Positions 34,688-42,868 of a DNA stretch of 64,000 nucleotides are shown in pieces. Source of the DNA: UBA964 sp031382085 (lineage in GTDB: Bacteria > Pseudomonadota > Gammaproteobacteria > Steroidobacterales > Steroidobacteraceae); the NCBI GenBank assembly GCA_031382085.1, contig JANMYM010000014.1:41620-105619 (forward strand). The letters run 5' to 3'. The stretch's first letter is position 1. Each line of letters starts with the position of its first letter. Under the pieces are notes generated by a model, which searched no databases, had not been told where the DNA came from, and saw only the letters and a list, made by a program, of their open reading frames with translations. The translations under genes were made by a program, and so were the position numbers.

Positions 34688-35072
34688 GTCCCGCAAATAA
34701 CTGTCCAACGGATTGGTGACCGCGGCCTGACAATCGGACGCGACGGACGCGAACGTTGCGATTGACGGGCGAGTGCGATAGCCACGGCTGAGCGGCGAAT
34801 GGGCGGCGGCTCGGGCGCGCGGTCCGCGCAAACTTAGTACCAGCAGCTCAGCCTGGGAAAACATCCTGTGACGAACGTTTGCGCCCGCGCGAACGCGCGA
34901 ACGCGCGAACGCGCAAGATCGCGTGTGAGTCCGCGAGCCGCGATCTTGCAAGCGCGACGCCCTTTGAGCCGCTCGGCCGTGGCCATTGCGCTTGACCGAC
35001 TATCACGATCTGACGTTTCGGCCCGCTCCGCTGTGGGCGCGATTCGACTCACTGACAAATTATTTGCGGGAC
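34688..35072. mobile_element. Element B1: 385-bp palindromic element bounded by 13-bp perfect inverted repeats
   Basis: GTCCCGCAAATAA (34688-34700) and TTATTTGCGGGAC (35060-35072) are perfect inverted repeats at the outer ends. Inside, the core 34742-35030 is shared with copy B2 (50093-50372). Subterminal arms 34775-34796 and 34968-34989 are 22-bp inverted repeats with three mismatches. A central hairpin pairs GCAAGATCGCG (34913-34923) with CGCGATCTTGC (34939-34949). An 8-base GCGCGAAC unit is repeated three times near 34887-34910. No coding sequence is convincing. It fills the gap between two convergent genes and explains the 408-bp intergenic stretch. Confidence 0.72.
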
Positions 35073-35089
35073 ACAACACTATGGCTTTG

Positions 35090-35617
35090 CTAGGGCGTCG
35101 CGCCTGGACGGAAACGTGCGTGGATCGCCAGGATTTTCTTCACGCCTTCGGCGACGTGCGTGCACGACAGGGTCGCGCCCGACACGATGGTGACCGCCTC
35201 GGTCGGTGCCCACCTGCCCTCACTGCGGCCCGCCAGTTCGCCGCGCCACGCCGGGGTGTAGTGATCGCAATAGCCTTCGGCGCAGACCAACATTTCGATA
35301 CCTAACAATTTGCCATCCGCAGCGACCGCGGCAAGATAGGTCACGACGTCGTTCAGGCCCCAGACCTGGTCGAGATACAGCCAGCCGCCGCCTTCGACCT
35401 GCCACACCTTGAACGCCGGCCGGATCGCCGGCACACGGTATTCGGATTTCAGGCGTGAAAACTGCTCCGGCGTCAGCTTGAAATCCGCCGGCGTCAGTTT
35501 TCGGCCCGGGTAGAGCTTTTGCGCAGCCGCTTCGAACGACTGCAAATCCATGGCCTGCGTGGCAGGCACGGCCGCCAACAGCGCGGCCGGCAACAAACGC
35601 AGCAGCGCGCGCGCCAT
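35090..35617 (-). CDS. Secreted FMN-binding domain protein (covalent flavin carrier)
   Basis: A 175-residue protein with a signal peptide (MARALLRLLPAALLAAVPATQA) and a single FMN-binding domain of the NqrC/RnfG type. The flavinylation motif SGAT (146-149; Thr149 the likely attachment residue) occurs in TEAVTIVSGATLSCTHVAEGV. ApbE attaches FMN to such Thr residues by a phosphoester bond, making a one-electron carrier outside the cytoplasm. The ATG at 35617 overlaps the preceding methyltransferase TGA by four bases. With the Tat-exported reductase and ApbE nearby it fits an extracytoplasmic electron-transfer chain. Confidence 0.87.
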   Translation of the reverse strand: MARALLRLLPAALLAAVPATQAMDLQSFEAAAQKLYPGRKLTPADFKLTPEQFSRLKSEYRVPAIRPAFKVWQVEGGGWLYLDQVWGLNDVVTYLAAVAADGKLLGIEMLVCAEGYCDHYTPAWRGELAGRSEGRWAPTEAVTIVSGATLSCTHVAEGVKKILAIHARFRPGATP

Positions 35618-36813
35618 CAGGCCTGTTTGATGGCGTGCCGGACCCCGAAGCCCGGCAGGGCCGCTTTGGCGTCTTTCACCATGCCGAACCCGCGCTGCGC
35701 AATTTCGTCGGTGAAGTTGAGGCTGTGGTATTCCAGGCTCCACACTTCGTTGTTCCAGCGGTGATCCCACCAGCGACCGAACATCGAGCGTGGCGGCGAC
35801 TTGGCGCCGCCGGAGTTGAAATCGATCGGGTAGTAAACACCACCCGACCGCGTCACGCGACGCGCTTCATCGATGACTTGCCGCGTCTTAACCTGCGGCA
35901 GTTCATGGTGAATGATGTAGCTGGTGACGATGTCAAAATAGTTGTCCGGGAATTTCGTGTCTTCCGCCAGCCGCTGCGCGAAATTCGCGCCCACGCCCAA
36001 ACGGCGCGAGCGCATGTGCGCATACCGGACCATCGGACCACCGACATCGATGCCCCAGACTTCGGCATCCGGGAAGCGCTCCTTGAGCGCCACCGTCAGC
36101 TGTCCCGAACCGCAACCCATATCGAGAATGCGCTTCACCTTGCCATCGGCGGGCACCGGCAATCGCTCGGCAGTGCCTTTGTGCACCTGGTCCTGCTCGT
36201 TATGGCCGATCACCGCGATATAGAAGCTATTCGTGCCGTAGTGATAGACGTGCCCGGCAAACGGGTCACCGACATAGCCGCCCGGCTGGATGTGGATTTC
36301 ATGGCGCGCGTAATCGGGAATCGTCATGTTAGGCGCGAGTTCCAGCGTGCCAGGACCTGAGTTGTCCGCGGCCTCCATTTCGGAAAAGTAATGATCTGAA
36401 TATTTGTGGAAGTGATCCTGCAGTGTCTTCCAGGTGACCTGCTGGTTCGCCAGCCAGGTGCGCGTGGCCACGGTGATGATGGGATCTTTTTCCGCCAGCG
36501 CCGCGACTTCATGCGGTGACATCGGCGTGGTCGGATCGATCCCTTCCTTCTCCAGCAGGCGATCGAACGCTTCCGCGGACGCGATCCGCAGCTTCTTGCC
36601 GTACAACACGCGAAAACCCAGCGTGAAATCCTGCAGGCTTTCCAGATCGAGCGTGGCGAGGCGCGCCAGGCGCCCGTCGGCGCCCCGCGGCAGACCTGCC
36701 GGCAGACCCCGGGCGGTGACGGCGCCGGCCGCAGCCGCAGCCTGGACACCCGCAACCTTGGCCAGCGCCAGCGACGCAGTGGCAGCACCTAACAATTGAC
36801 GACGACCAATCAT
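35617..36813 (-). CDS. SAM-dependent methyltransferase with N-terminal Tat-like signal
   Basis: A 398-residue protein. ATG 36813 is set by AGGAG at ideal spacing; a longer frame to 36966 is unlikely. The N-terminus MIGRRQLLGAATASLALAKVAGVQA has a twin-arginine motif and hydrophobic stretch. Residues about 20-185 form an unfamiliar helical domain, then a class I methyltransferase domain follows: VKRILDMGCGSGQLTVALKERFPDAEVWGIDVG (motif I), NYFDIVTSYIIHHELP (motif IV region). Because SAM is cytoplasmic, export would be strange; the signal may instead be a membrane anchor or the protein may be retained. Substrate unknown. It is coupled to the FMN-binding protein and preceded by a small unknown gene. 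Confidence 0.82.
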   Translation of the reverse strand: MIGRRQLLGAATASLALAKVAGVQAAAAAGAVTARGLPAGLPRGADGRLARLATLDLESLQDFTLGFRVLYGKKLRIASAEAFDRLLEKEGIDPTTPMSPHEVAALAEKDPIITVATRTWLANQQVTWKTLQDHFHKYSDHYFSEMEAADNSGPGTLELAPNMTIPDYARHEIHIQPGGYVGDPFAGHVYHYGTNSFYIAVIGHNEQDQVHKGTAERLPVPADGKVKRILDMGCGSGQLTVALKERFPDAEVWGIDVGGPMVRYAHMRSRRLGVGANFAQRLAEDTKFPDNYFDIVTSYIIHHELPQVKTRQVIDEARRVTRSGGVYYPIDFNSGGAKSPPRSMFGRWWDHRWNNEVWSLEYHSLNFTDEIAQRGFGMVKDAKAALPGFGVRHAIKQA

Positions 36814-36841
36814 GCTTGTGACTCCTGATGCGCGCGGAAAA

Positions 36842-37180
36842 CTAGCGTTTGTCGAAATCGGACGAGAAGTTGCGATAGCCCGCGTTGGACAGCGGGCCGA
36901 CAACCAGATCGAGGTAGCGATCGCGATCCTGCTCCCATTCGAGCGTTTCCTGGGGCGTCGGCACATACTTCTCGATCTTATCGGCCGCGATGCCGGACTT
37001 CGCCAGCACCGCCTCGAGGACCTTCATGCGGCGCTTGGTCGCCCACATCTCGGCGCTCATGGCAATCATGCAGCTAACAACATTGTCAAGCACTGGATTA
37101 CCCAGAAAACTACTGGTGGTGACGTCGGAGGGAATGGCCTCGGCAGCGTAAGTCGGACGTTTTGACTCGGGTGTTGCCAC
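36842..37180 (-). CDS. Small soluble protein of unknown function upstream of the Tat-signal methyltransferase
   Basis: A 112-residue protein with GTG start at 37180, fixed by a strong AGGAGGT six bases upstream; the in-frame TTG at 37201 has no such site. The sequence has no signal peptide; it is helical and charged (AEMWATKRRMKVLEAVLAKSGIAADKIEKYVPT, EWEQDRDRYLDLVVGPL) and resembles no family I can name. A 28-bp gap separates it from the methyltransferase start, so they are probably one transcript and perhaps partners. Confidence 0.72.
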   Translation of the reverse strand: MATPESKRPTYAAEAIPSDVTTSSFLGNPVLDNVVSCMIAMSAEMWATKRRMKVLEAVLAKSGIAADKIEKYVPTPQETLEWEQDRDRYLDLVVGPLSNAGYRNFSSDFDKR

Positions 37181-37186
37181 TTGAAT

Positions 37187-37193
37187 ACCTCCT
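37187..37193 (-). promoter_or_regulatory. Consensus ribosome binding site deciding the GTG start
   Basis: AGGAGGT read on the minus strand ends six bases before GTG 37180. It favours this start over the upstream TTG at 37201, because the site lies inside the frame that TTG would open. Confidence 0.75.
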
Positions 37194-37278
37194 GCGGACA
37201 ATGCAGGCCGGACAATAGCAGGAGCCTGTCATTACATCATCCGCGAAGCGCCGGTCTGTCCGCAGGGAAGCCCCCTGG

Positions 37279-38142
37279 GTGCATCGGACGCAGCCGTGGC
37301 TCGGGACCCTGGTCACCCTGGGCGTTCAGGATGCCTCGCAGCGCCAGTGCGATGTTTTTTTCAGGCGCGCATTCGCGGCTATCGCGCACATCCATGAGTT
37401 GATGAGTTTCCATGACCCGCGCAGCGACGTGAGTCGCCTGAACCGCGAGGCCTGGCTCCAGCCGGTCGCGGTCGACCCGCGGACGCTCAAGGTGCTGCGA
37501 CTCGCCCGACGGATAGCCGCGGCGTCTGCGGGTGTATTTGACATTACGGTCGCATCTGCGCTGGTCAGTGGCGGTTTCCTACCGCGACCGGCCAGTGCTG
37601 CCGAGCCGGATCCAAATGCAAACTGGCGCGATATCACGCTGCAACGCGACGGTCGCGTGCGCTTCCGAAAGCCGCTGTGGATTGATCTTGGTGGCATTGC
37701 CAAAGGATTTGCGGTCGACAGCGCCCTGCTGTGCAGGCCGCGCACGCCTCGGGCAAGCGTTTCGATCAACGCCGGTGGAGATCTGCGCGTGGCCGGGCCC
37801 GGCGCTACCAACATACTGCTGCATGTGACGGGGCAAACGCTGCGGCGGGTACCGCTCGTGGCGCTAACAAATCAGGCGCTCGCCAGCAGCCACGGCCAGA
37901 CCACGCGTCGCCGACGCCAACGGGTCTGGGTGTCACCGCACCGTCATGGGGCAACGCACCGCAATCTGTCAACCACCCGATTCGTGTCGGTGCTGGCGCA
38001 GCGCTGCGCCATCGCCGACGCCCTGACCAAAGTGGTGCTGGCACGCGGCAGCGCCGCCGCGCCTGTATTACGCAAATTCAAGGCACAGGCATTCGTTCAT
38101 AATCCGGCCCGCGGCTGGCAAGTTATCGGCAAGGCAGGATGA
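37279..38142 (+). CDS. apbE: FAD:protein FMN transferase
   Basis: A 287-residue ApbE that moves FMN from FAD onto Thr residues of FMN-binding domains. WIDLGGIAKGFAVD (about 134-147) is the family flavin/metal signature, VSINAGGDLRVAG follows, and the C-terminal VLAQRCAIADALTKVVLARG block is also diagnostic. It starts with GTG at 37279 (AGGGAAG upstream) right at the family domain, so no lipoprotein signal is present; most ApbEs are exported, so a cytoplasmic location or an upstream start should be considered. Its TGA overlaps the next ATG. Its likely target is the FMN protein encoded at 35090-35617. Confidence 0.9.
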   Translation: MHRTQPWLGTLVTLGVQDASQRQCDVFFRRAFAAIAHIHELMSFHDPRSDVSRLNREAWLQPVAVDPRTLKVLRLARRIAAASAGVFDITVASALVSGGFLPRPASAAEPDPNANWRDITLQRDGRVRFRKPLWIDLGGIAKGFAVDSALLCRPRTPRASVSINAGGDLRVAGPGATNILLHVTGQTLRRVPLVALTNQALASSHGQTTRRRRQRVWVSPHRHGATHRNLSTTRFVSVLAQRCAIADALTKVVLARGSAAAPVLRKFKAQAFVHNPARGWQVIGKAG

Positions 38143-38579
38143 GCACACCACGAGTTCGCAAAGGCGCCGGCGCACTGCCCCCTTGGCAGCGACGCGCCGT
38201 CTACAGCGTCGGCGCAGCCGTCTGGCTAACAGGCGCGGTCTGGCTGATCTTCAAGTATTTCGTCACCGTGAGCGACGAATTCGGCTTGCAAAATCCACAT
38301 CCGCAGCAGCCCCTGTGGATGATTGCGCATGCGGCGGTCTCATTGTCAGGACTGTGGCTGTTCGGCCTGCTGTGGCATCACCACATCGCGCGCGGCTGGG
38401 AATACCGTCTGCGCCGCTCGACCGGCGGCACGCTGTTCGGACTCATCGCCTGGCTCGCGCTCACCGGCTGCGCGCTTTATTACATTGGCAACGACACGGC
38501 GCGATCCTGGACCAGTCTCGCGCACTGGACGATCGGCCTCGGCTCGTTAGGCGCCTTCCTGCTGCACGATCGGCGTTGA
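38139..38579 (+). CDS. Four-helix membrane protein, possible heme-b electron donor
   Basis: A 146-residue inner-membrane protein overlapping apbE by four bases. Four hydrophobic helices are readable: VYSVGAAVWLTGAVWLIFKYF, WMIAHAAVSLSGLWLFGLLW, GTLFGLIAWLALTGCALYYIG and WTIGLGSLGAFLL. Histidines lie in or at helices 2 and 4 (MIAHAA, WHHHIA, LAHWT), an arrangement expected for heme ligands in DUF4405 or cytochrome-b561-like proteins that deliver electrons to flavinylated carriers. I do not see enough to name a family. Its end overlaps the convergent monooxygenase gene by 33 bases. Confidence 0.8.
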   Translation: MSTPRVRKGAGALPPWQRRAVYSVGAAVWLTGAVWLIFKYFVTVSDEFGLQNPHPQQPLWMIAHAAVSLSGLWLFGLLWHHHIARGWEYRLRRSTGGTLFGLIAWLALTGCALYYIGNDTARSWTSLAHWTIGLGSLGAFLLHDRR

Positions 38580-40217
38580 GCCGGTGTTGCCCGATACCTG
38601 GCGCAGCAGCGCCGCGCAGTCCGCCGGCGGCGTATCGCCGCGCCAGGCCACATGACCGTCGGGGCGAACTAACACCAGTTTGCGCTCGAACAGCGCGATG
38701 AGTGCCGGTTGCGTGACGACCCTGACTTCAAACGGCAAGCCCAGCGCGCGTGCCGCGTCGGTCCAGCGTGCGGTGCTGTCGACCTGCGTCGCAGCCAGCA
38801 GCACGAAATGCCTGCCCAACCAGTCCAGCGTCGACTCGCCGTGCACAGTCTGGTCGGCGCCCGTCCAGGCGTGCGGCAGGCGCGATCCCGGCCAGGTGGA
38901 CGGCACGACCTGCATGAAATCGTCCGGCGGCTCGGGAGATCCGTCCGCAACCACGATCGGCGAGTCGCAGTAGCGATAGCCGAGGTGAGTGCCGGCAGAA
39001 TTGAACTGCCGCGCCATCCAGCGGATCTTGCCGCTGAGCCGTGCCCGCGCGGCCGCGCCGCGCGCCGATTCCTCATCGATCTCCGGCGGGGTTTCATCCA
39101 TGACCATGTCGATCTTGTCGGAGTTGTTAGCCGAGATGACGCTGTTGCGCACCGCAACGGGCTTGCGTTCGGCTTCATAGCTGTCCAGCAAGGCAGCGCC
39201 GCCCCAGCCCTTGAGTACGGCATCCAGTTTCCAGCCGAGGTCGATCGCATCGCCGATACCGGTGTTCATGCCGACGCCACCTGTCGGCACAAAAAGGTGC
39301 GCCGCGTCGCCGGCGAGAAACACGCGACCCGCGCGCCACTCGCGCGCCACCGATTGATGGTGATGCCAGTGCTGGATGCCGACCAGCGTGAAATCAAACG
39401 GCCGCCCGACGGCGCGATGCAGGATGGTCTCAGGATCCAGCGCTTCCGTCTGGCGCGCCGGGTCCAGAAAATAGTACTGGTAGTTCCAGAACTCGTGGCC
39501 GTCGATGGCCGTGAACACGCCAAAACTGTCGTGCGCAAACACGAAATAGAGGTTGCCAAGCCCCTTGCCGTGCACCTCGAGAAACGCCCTCGACCGGAAA
39601 TAAAAACTGACGTTAGCTCGCATGCGGCCGCGGCCGTTCATGCGGATGCCAAGCGTTTTGCGGATCGCACTGGCGCCGCCGTCGCAGGCTATGAGGTACA
39701 GGCAGCGCACCGTGGCGACGCGGCCCGTCGCCAGCTCCTCGATCCTGGAGCTGACACCGGTGGCATCCTGCAAAAAATCGAGAAAACGCCAGCCGTGCTG
39801 CAAACGCAGTGACGGCTGCGCGGCCGCAAATTTCCACAGGATCGGCTCGAGCGCCTGCTGACCGATCTGGGTCTTGTAGTAAGGACTCCATTCCAGCTCG
39901 CGCCAGCGTGCCATCGCAGCTGCAGGCCGCTCGATCGTGTCGCGAATGGAGGGCGAGGTCACGCGGTACAGCTCGTGCCCCGCGAGCCGCGTGCAGAACG
40001 TGATGTGGTAATTCACTTCAGGAGGCAAGGCGCTGGCGTAAATCTCATCGCCAATGCCCCAGCGGCGAAAATACTCCATCGAGCGCGCGCCTAACAAAGT
40101 TGCCTTGGGGTGCAGGGTGGGCGCGGTGCGCTCCTCCACCAGCAGTGCCGCGGATCCACGCCAGCCCAGTTCGCCGCCCAGCGACAGCCCCACCGGGCCG
40201 CCGCCGACAATCAACAC
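38547..40217 (-). CDS. FAD-dependent aromatic-ring monooxygenase (PheA/TfdB family)
   Basis: A flavoprotein of at least 556 residues. VLIVGGGPVGLSLGGELGWRG is the FAD site, the YLIACDGGASAIRK segment the DG motif and RVFLAGDAAHLFVPTGGVGMNTGIGDAIDLGWKL the second FAD/pyrophosphate motif. A thioredoxin-like C-terminal domain follows about residue 400. These enzymes hydroxylate phenolic rings using NAD(P)H. GTG at 40217 is the first standard start but gives a clipped N-terminus. In-frame codons upstream read ...IAADFEAP before the glycine motif, typical family sequence, with GGAGA before ATC at 40259-40257, so the true start may be non-canonical or misread. Confidence 0.85.
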   Translation of the reverse strand: MLIVGGGPVGLSLGGELGWRGSAALLVEERTAPTLHPKATLLGARSMEYFRRWGIGDEIYASALPPEVNYHITFCTRLAGHELYRVTSPSIRDTIERPAAAMARWRELEWSPYYKTQIGQQALEPILWKFAAAQPSLRLQHGWRFLDFLQDATGVSSRIEELATGRVATVRCLYLIACDGGASAIRKTLGIRMNGRGRMRANVSFYFRSRAFLEVHGKGLGNLYFVFAHDSFGVFTAIDGHEFWNYQYYFLDPARQTEALDPETILHRAVGRPFDFTLVGIQHWHHHQSVAREWRAGRVFLAGDAAHLFVPTGGVGMNTGIGDAIDLGWKLDAVLKGWGGAALLDSYEAERKPVAVRNSVISANNSDKIDMVMDETPPEIDEESARGAAARARLSGKIRWMARQFNSAGTHLGYRYCDSPIVVADGSPEPPDDFMQVVPSTWPGSRLPHAWTGADQTVHGESTLDWLGRHFVLLAATQVDSTARWTDAARALGLPFEVRVVTQPALIALFERKLVLVRPDGHVAWRGDTPPADCAALLRQVSGNTGSTPIVQQEGA

Positions 40218-40252
40218 CGGCGCTTCGAAATCGGCCGCGATAAGCTGCGGGC

Positions 40253-41386
40253 TTACGATTTCGCGGTCTCCGTGACCAGCCAGTCGACCACCGCGCGCAG
40301 CGCCTCGCGTTCCGATGCGCCGCGCTTACGCGCCTTTTCGTAGACTTCCACCTGGGTATGCGCGCTGGTACCGCGGCGCACGATCTCGCGCGTGTTAGCG
40401 ATCTCGGCAACGCAGCCCAGGGCCTCGGCGTCGGGCGCCAGAATCTCGAGCAATTCCTCCAGCAGATCGCTGTAGCTGACCAGCTCGCCCTTGGCGAGAT
40501 CGAGCAGCTTTTCATCGAAGCTGTAACGCATGGCGCGCCAGCGGTTTTCCGATACCAGCATCTGCGGATAGTCGCGCCAGCGCTGGTTGTTGCTGCGCAG
40601 GCGATACAGCATGCGCAGCAGACAGACGTTGAGCGCCGCCAGCGCAATGGAGTCATCGATGCGTGTGCAACAATCCATGATGCGCGTTTCGAGCGTCGGA
40701 TAACGCGAGCTCGGGCGGATGTCCCACCAGATCTTGCTGGTGTCTTCGATCAGGCCGTTGCGGATCAGCATGTCGATATGCCGGCGGAATTCACCGTAGC
40801 TGGCGAATCGCTCCGGCAGACCGGTGCGCGGCAGGGAATTGAAAACCGTCAGCCGGAACGACTTGAGACCGGTCAGTTCGCCTTCCCAGAACGGTGATGA
40901 GCACGACAGGGCTAACAGATGCGGCAGGAAGTAGGCCATCTGGTTCATCAGGTCGATGCGCAAATCGTCATCGTCGATGCCGACATGCACATGCATGCCG
41001 CAGATCACCATGCGCCGCGCGGTGGCCTGCATTTCGCGCGCCAGCGCGAAGTAACGCTCCTTGTCGGTATGCATTTGCGTGATCGCGCGGCCAAACGGAT
41101 GGGTCGATGCGGCGATCGGCGCGAGGCCATGCTTGCGGGTGACCTGCACGATGATGCCGCGCAGCTTGGCGAGGTCGGCGCGTGCCTCGGCCATGGTGCG
41201 GCAGACGCGCGTGCCCACTTCGATCTGGCAGCGCAGGAATTCCGGGCTGATCTGTCCGCCACCCAGCTCGGCGCATTCCTTCAGGACATCCGGCGGCGGA
41301 TCGTTCGCCAGATCGCCGGTCGCGACGTTGACCAGCAGGTATTCTTCCTCGATGCCAACAGTCAACGGCGGTTCTTTTAGCCTCAC
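40253..41386 (-). CDS. ybdK: GCS2-type carboxylate-amine ligase (YbdK/glutamate-cysteine ligase-like)
   Basis: A 377-residue ATP-dependent ligase of the YbdK group, weak gamma-glutamylcysteine synthetases. TVGIEEEYLLVNVATGDL starts the family domain, and GMHVHVGIDDDD, THPFGRA and RPSSRYPTLETRIMDCCTRID are conserved catalytic blocks. The GTG start at 41386 overlaps the TGA of the amidohydrolase upstream (GTGA), so they are translated together. Whether the product is a glutathione precursor or another gamma-glutamyl compound is not known. Confidence 0.9.
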   Translation of the reverse strand: MRLKEPPLTVGIEEEYLLVNVATGDLANDPPPDVLKECAELGGGQISPEFLRCQIEVGTRVCRTMAEARADLAKLRGIIVQVTRKHGLAPIAASTHPFGRAITQMHTDKERYFALAREMQATARRMVICGMHVHVGIDDDDLRIDLMNQMAYFLPHLLALSCSSPFWEGELTGLKSFRLTVFNSLPRTGLPERFASYGEFRRHIDMLIRNGLIEDTSKIWWDIRPSSRYPTLETRIMDCCTRIDDSIALAALNVCLLRMLYRLRSNNQRWRDYPQMLVSENRWRAMRYSFDEKLLDLAKGELVSYSDLLEELLEILAPDAEALGCVAEIANTREIVRRGTSAHTQVEVYEKARKRGASEREALRAVVDWLVTETAKS

Positions 41387-42189
41387 GTGTGGACTCCCCT
41401 GACTTGTCGCACGGGTCGATACGGTTCCCCGACCCGGTATAAGGTCAGCTGGCTCAGCAGCGGCTGCAGCGCGCGCGCCAGCCGCCCCGTCCAGTCTTCG
41501 ATGCCCTGAGTATCCTGCAAAAGATCCTGCCGCACCTCAATACAAACATGCGGCCGGCCCAACGACTCGGCGTGCCGCTCGATGGTGTAGTCCTCGGGAT
41601 GGCGGCCCGAATAGGGCTCATTGTCACCGACGACCAGGCCGGCTTCCATGCCCAGCGCCTGCAGCAGAGGCACCGGCATGCGTGGGTCGCGATCCCACAG
41701 GATGCCGCAATGCCAGGGGCGCGCCATGCCGTGCATGACCGGCGTGAAGCTGTGGATTGCGATAAGCGCCGGCGCCTCGCAGCGTTGCCGCAGCCCGGCC
41801 ATCTCCTGATCGATCGCGCCGTGATAGGGCTCAAAATACTCGCGCGCGCGCCGCTGGCGCTCATCGCGGCTGAGCCGCTGGTTCCCGGGTATCGGCGTTT
41901 CATCGCTGACGGCGACGATGCTGCTCGGATCATCCAGATGGCGGTTGCAATCGACCACCAGGCGTGAAAAACCTGCGGCCACGACGCTGAGGTCCAGTCG
42001 CTGCGCGAGTCCGTGGGCGAGTTGCGAGGCGCCGATATCCCAGCCGATATGGCGGCGCAGATCCGCTGGTCCCAGGCCCAAATTGTGCAAACGCGCGGGC
42101 ACCAGACAACTGGCGTGGTCGCAGACGATCAGGGCCGGGAATGGGCCCTGGCGGGACAGGCGCTGAAAGGGCGGCGCATCGGGATTCAT
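41383..42189 (-). CDS. N-formylglutamate amidohydrolase family protein
   Basis: A 268-residue zinc hydrolase. LIVCDHASCLVPARL, RHIGWDIGASQLAHGLAQ, VVDCNRHLDDPSSIV, IAIHSFTPVM and IEVRQDLL are family motifs. The classical reaction frees glutamate and formate from N-formylglutamate in histidine breakdown, but no hut genes are near. Linkage to a YbdK-type ligase recurs in proteobacteria and suggests action on another N-acyl or gamma-glutamyl substrate (inference). Confidence 0.9.
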   Translation of the reverse strand: MNPDAPPFQRLSRQGPFPALIVCDHASCLVPARLHNLGLGPADLRRHIGWDIGASQLAHGLAQRLDLSVVAAGFSRLVVDCNRHLDDPSSIVAVSDETPIPGNQRLSRDERQRRAREYFEPYHGAIDQEMAGLRQRCEAPALIAIHSFTPVMHGMARPWHCGILWDRDPRMPVPLLQALGMEAGLVVGDNEPYSGRHPEDYTIERHAESLGRPHVCIEVRQDLLQDTQGIEDWTGRLARALQPLLSQLTLYRVGEPYRPVRQVRGVHT

Positions 42190-42219
42190 GAGTCTCGACA
42201 GTCTACCAAGCGCCGGGTG

Positions 42220-42840
42220 TTAGGGTTTCGAACCGCTTTCCCGGGCCGGCAGGCTGGTCACACGCTCACCGCTCGAGGCCGCTGGCGGCAGGGCCGCTTT
42301 GGTGGATTCCAGCACCGCGGAATCGCCGACAACCACCGGAATCGCAAAGGTCCGCGCCTGGGATCCCGCGCCTTCGGCCACGGCGACCGCGGACAGGTAA
42401 AAGATGCCCTCGCGCACCGGGGTCACGACCAGCGTGTGCTGGATCGGCGTACCGGCGGGCATCGCCGTGGTCGAGGTCGCCGACAATTCGCCGCCCGAAC
42501 GCAGCTGCAGGCCATCACCGCCCTGGAACACCACCTGCAATGCGGTAATGCCTGCGGACTCGGGCGTCACTTCCACGGCCACCTCCAGCGGTTCGCCGAC
42601 CTTGGGCCGGCGCAGCAAATCGAATTTCATCGATATCGGCGCCCCGGGCTTGCCGGTGGTCACTGCGGACACCAGGTTCTTGTTAGTTTTCTGGGCAGCC
42701 GCAGCGGCAGCAGTCGCCGCGCTGGCGAGCGGCGTCTGGGTCCTGATTTTTACTGCAGCGGGATCCGAGCAGGCAGCTAACAAAAAAGCACAGGCCAGAG
42801 CGGGCGGCACAGCACGTGTACACAGGGAACTGGTGAACAT
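42220..42840 (-). CDS. Lipoprotein of unknown function
   Basis: A 206-residue lipoprotein from ATG 42840, chosen by GAGGAG eight bases upstream and the lipobox FLLAAC (MFTSSLCTRAVPPALACAFLLAAC). After an Ala/Thr-rich linker (about 25-55) the rest is a beta-rich domain: MKFDLLRRPKVGEPLEVAVEVTPESAGITALQVVFQ, suggestive of an Ig-like fold. No catalytic motif. It starts 28 bases after the metallopeptidase gene and is probably co-transcribed with it, perhaps as an envelope partner. Confidence 0.75.
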   Translation of the reverse strand: MFTSSLCTRAVPPALACAFLLAACSDPAAVKIRTQTPLASAATAAAAAAQKTNKNLVSAVTTGKPGAPISMKFDLLRRPKVGEPLEVAVEVTPESAGITALQVVFQGGDGLQLRSGGELSATSTTAMPAGTPIQHTLVVTPVREGIFYLSAVAVAEGAGSQARTFAIPVVVGDSAVLESTKAALPPAASSGERVTSLPARESGSKP

Positions 42841-42868
42841 AGGCAAACTCCTCAATCCCGATTCAATC

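Noticed and set aside
34887..34910. Short tandem GCGCGAAC repeats as a CRISPR array
   Set aside because: Only three 8-base units with no spacers; part of element B1.
38709..39812. 367-residue plus-strand frame
   Set aside because: Antisense to the FAD monooxygenase, which carries all its cofactor motifs.
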